Assembly: GCF_000239795.1 (NCBI RefSeq)
Contig: NZ_CAFJ01000622.1
Coordinates: 1 to 34,269 of the forward strand
Reading direction: 5' to 3'
Source of the DNA: Bradyrhizobium sp. STM 3809
Lineage (GTDB): Bacteria > Pseudomonadota > Alphaproteobacteria > Rhizobiales > Xanthobacteraceae
DNA length: 34,269 nt
In this document: positions 32,507 to 34,269 of the stretch, one piece after another
Layout of the letters: every line of letters starts with the position of its first letter
Numbering within the stretch: position 1 is the stretch's first letter
Notes under the pieces: generated by a model
Seen by the model: only the letters and a program-made list of their open reading frames with translations
Databases searched by the model: none
What the model was told of the DNA's origin: nothing
Made by a program: the position numbers and the translations under genes

Positions 32507-33205
32507 ATGTCCCTCACCCCCGAAGCCATCGCCACCCTCTCGCAAGTCACCACCGCGACCATCACCACGGTCCTGCTGAAGAAGGGGTTGCGCAATGTGT
32601 GGATGCGCGGCGCCAGGCCGCTGCGTCCGGGACAGAAGCGGCTGGTCGGCCCGGCCTTCACCTTGCGCTTCGTGCCGGCGCGCGAGGATCTGGCGACGCC
32701 GGAATCCTGGTCGTCGCCGATCTCGACGCGGACGGCCATCGAGGCGATGCCGGAGGGCTGCATCGCCGTGGTCGACGCGATGGGCGTCAAGGACGCCGGC
32801 ATCTTCGGCGACATTCTCTGCGCCCGCATGGTCAAGCGCGGCGTCACCGCGCTGATCACCGACGGCGTGGTGCGTGACCTCGAGGGTGTGATGGGCACCG
32901 GCCTTCCGGTTTGGTGCGATGGCTATGCCGCGCCGCCGTCGGTCGCGGGCCTGACCTTCGTCGGCTGGGGCGAGGCGATCGGCTGCGGCGGCGTAGCGGT
33001 GTTCCCGAACGATGTCGTCGTCGCCGACCAGGACGGCGCGGTGCTGATCCCGCAGGCGATGCTCGACCACGTGCTCGCCGAAGGTCCCGAGCAGGAGCGC
33101 ATGGAGGCCTGGATCGTCGACGAGGTGAACAAGGGCGCGGTGCTGCCGGGTCTGTACCCGATGAACGCCGAGACCAAGGCGCGCTACGCCGCGTCGAAGA
33201 AGTAG
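32507..33205 (+). CDS. RraA-like / HMG aldolase-family protein
   Basis: The 232-residue product has the RraA/MenG fold. It carries the class II pyruvate-aldolase signature of the family, GDILCARMVKRGVTAL followed by ITDGVVRD (Gly101-Asp102, Asp119, Arg123-Asp124), and later GEAIGCGGVAVFPNDVVVADQDG. Proteins with this motif are often named ribonuclease activity regulator RraA. Those keeping the Gly-Asp and Arg-Asp residues commonly act as metal-dependent 4-hydroxy-4-methyl-2-oxoglutarate/oxaloacetate lyases, and the motif here is intact. No clear SD precedes the ATG. The cupin gene follows after 48 bases on the same strand. Physiological substrate is unknown. Confidence 0.85.
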   Translation: MSLTPEAIATLSQVTTATITTVLLKKGLRNVWMRGARPLRPGQKRLVGPAFTLRFVPAREDLATPESWSSPISTRTAIEAMPEGCIAVVDAMGVKDAGIFGDILCARMVKRGVTALITDGVVRDLEGVMGTGLPVWCDGYAAPPSVAGLTFVGWGEAIGCGGVAVFPNDVVVADQDGAVLIPQAMLDHVLAEGPEQERMEAWIVDEVNKGAVLPGLYPMNAETKARYAASKK

Positions 33206-33253
33206 TTCGCGGCGCCGATCGATCGACGGCACAGCTTCAGGAAAGGCAGAACA

Positions 33254-33661
33254 ATGGTGGATGTTTATCTCGCGGGCTCGCGCCCGACGCGCCGCGCAGC
33301 GGCGGAAAGCTTTACGGGCACGGTCTGGCAGGACCCGATCATCACGCCGCAGGCTCCGGCCCGCGTCGCCTCGGCACGCGTCGCGTTCGAACCCGGCGCC
33401 CGCACGGCCTGGCACACCCATCCGCTCGGCCAGACGCTCTACGTGATCCAGGGCGTGGGCCGCGTGCAGGCCAAGGGCGGACCGGTGCGCGAGATCAAGG
33501 CCGGCGACGTCGTGTGGATTCCGCCGGGCGAGAAGCACTGGCATGGCGCCGCGCCGACCACCGGCATGGTCCACGTCGCGATGCATGAATCGCTCAACGG
33601 CGAGCACGTGACCTGGATGGAGCACGTCACCGACGAGGAATACGCCACGCCGGTCGGCTGA
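33254..33661 (+). CDS. Single-domain cupin ((R)-hydroxynitrile lyase-like)
   Basis: The 135-residue beta-barrel cupin has motif 1 PGARTAWHTHPLGQTLYVI (His54, His56, Gln60) and motif 2 GDVVWIPPGEKHWHGA (His95). This gives a complete metal site of three His and one Gln, as in manganese cupins. The ending THH-like VHVAMHESLNGEHVTWMEHV matches a group named for bacterial cupin hydroxynitrile lyases. That activity may be incidental, and the natural role is unclear. AAAGG lies seven bases before the ATG. It is the second gene after the RraA-like gene, suggesting a shared small-molecule pathway. Confidence 0.85.
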   Translation: MVDVYLAGSRPTRRAAAESFTGTVWQDPIITPQAPARVASARVAFEPGARTAWHTHPLGQTLYVIQGVGRVQAKGGPVREIKAGDVVWIPPGEKHWHGAAPTTGMVHVAMHESLNGEHVTWMEHVTDEEYATPVG

Positions 33662-33683
33662 TCGCCAACTGATGAAATGTCGG

Positions 33684-33707
33684 GCGCGCGGTCGCAAGGC
33701 CGCGCGC
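33684..33707. terminator. Terminator between the cupin and the DUF2147 gene
   Basis: GCGCGCGG and CCGCGCGC form an 8-bp all-GC stem around TCGCAAGG, with TGTTGTCTT after it on the plus strand. It lies 22 bases after the cupin stop, between convergent genes, and fits a Rho-independent terminator. Confidence 0.65.
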
Positions 33708-33735
33708 TGTTGTCTTGTGGACGCGACGGCCGCGC

Positions 33736-34269
33736 TCAGTTCACCCGCGTCCAGGTCTGGCCGCCGCAGAACATGCCACCGAAGGCGCAGCCCTGAACGC
33801 GCAGGCTGTCCGGTCCCTTCAGCGCGATGGTCGAGTCGTAGGTGCTGCCGCTGTTCGGATCGAAGATGCGGCCACTCCACTTCTTCTCCTGGGTCTTCTC
33901 GCTCGGCCGCATGTTGATCAGGATCTGCTCGCCGTTCTGGTTCGTCTTGGCGTCGATCGCGTAGCCGCAGAGATTGGTGCCGCAGGGCTCGATGCGGATC
34001 TTGCCCTCCTTCTCCTCGGTCAACCAGATGCCGACCGGGGAATTCGGGTCGCGCGTGGCAGCGGGCGGCGGCGCCGCCGTCGCGACGGTCGCTGGCGCCT
34101 GAGCTGGCCGTGGGGGCGGCTGGACGGGTGCAGGCGGGGTGACCACAGGAGCGGCAACGGTCGATGACTGGGCGGGTGGCGGCACCGGCGAGGCCGCCGT
34201 TGCGGGTGGGGCTGGCGCCGCCGGAGGCGGCGGAGTCGGCGGCACGGCCGCCTGGACCGGAGCGGGCGC
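33736..34269 (-). CDS. DUF2147 family exported protein (5' end outside window)
   Basis: The frame is open to the window edge, so the start and any signal peptide are missing. The visible 177 residues begin with a long Pro/Ala-rich region (about 70 residues). This is followed by a DUF2147 lipocalin-like domain opening PVGIWLTEEKEGKIRIEPCG and continuing NLCGYAIDAK, GRIFDPNSGSTYDSTI and RVQGCAFGGMFCGGQTW at the C-terminus. Four or more cysteines suggest disulfides in the periplasm. A GTG at 34245 is in frame but falls inside the Pro-rich run and is not the start. Its function is unknown; the family is common in alphaproteobacterial envelopes. Confidence 0.85.
   Translation of the reverse strand, partial: APAPVQAAVPPTPPPPAAPAPPATAASPVPPPAQSSTVAAPVVTPPAPVQPPPRPAQAPATVATAAPPPAATRDPNSPVGIWLTEEKEGKIRIEPCGTNLCGYAIDAKTNQNGEQILINMRPSEKTQEKKWSGRIFDPNSGSTYDSTIALKGPDSLRVQGCAFGGMFCGGQTWTRVN

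Overview
This is a GC-rich, densely packed chromosomal segment from an alphaproteobacterium. Gene content and order point to the Bradyrhizobium / Rhodopseudomonas group: sdhE next to mfd, an IalB-family protein, a phosphatidylcholine synthase, HspQ, a DUF2336 protein, NasT/NasS, a NirA with an unusual flavoprotein partner, and a short GC-rich palindromic repeat typical of that group. The genus is inferred from protein style; no rRNA gene is present to confirm it. I see no insertion sequence, phage, CRISPR array, rRNA or tRNA. This is core or housekeeping chromosome, and the unusual signals are mostly regulatory RNA structures and small genes.

Layout. 1-3741 (+): the end of sdhE overlaps mfd. 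3757-5350 (-): a LCAT-like alpha/beta hydrolase and a 36-residue membrane peptide. The hydrolase's ribosome binding site lies inside a nested hairpin. 5662-5743: a palindromic repeat. 5766-10532 (-): a YejA-like solute-binding protein, an acyl-CoA-ligase-like protein without its catalytic residues, and a protein with a degenerate GGDEF domain. 10754-11548 (+): an IalB-like periplasmic protein with a strong terminator. 11688-12020 (-): hspQ. 12141-13094 (+): an AEC transporter. 13101-14315 (-): a UbiH-like monooxygenase, divergent from pcs-terC (14434-15890, +). 16129-17103 (+): a quinone oxidoreductase, convergent with a YkgJ-type Cys-cluster protein and a 93-residue orphan (-). The orphan's long upstream region carries an FNR/FixK-like box. 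18624-19820 (-): an acetylornithine-type aminotransferase. 20314-21435 (+): DUF2336. 21449-22768 (-): rimO. 23051-23614 (+): an unrecognised exported protein. 23860-29334 (+): nasT-nasS, then a sigma-54-type promoter and structured leader, then nirA and its reductase. 29509-29658 (+): a 49-residue membrane peptide. 29675-32262 (-): pxpB-pxpC-pxpA (5-oxoprolinase). 32507-33661 (+): an RraA-like protein and a cupin. 33736-end (-): a DUF2147 protein cut by the window edge.

How the parts work together. The nitrogen block reads as nitrite assimilation: NasS senses nitrate or nitrite and releases NasT, an ANTAR RNA-binding antiterminator. The predicted leader of nirA holds three adjacent hairpins, one with the ANTAR-type hexaloop. 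NirA reduces nitrite to ammonium, apparently fed by an NADPH flavoprotein with its own Fe-S domain. The pxp genes recover glutamate from 5-oxoproline. The strongest candidate for something undescribed is upstream of the aminotransferase (19820-20056, minus strand): an alphaproteobacterial-type promoter, an essentially leaderless 30-codon ORF with 11 arginines, a 15-bp intrinsic terminator, then the RBS of an arginine-biosynthesis-type gene. This is the architecture of an arginine-responsive transcription attenuator, analogous to the leaderless trpL attenuator of rhizobia.
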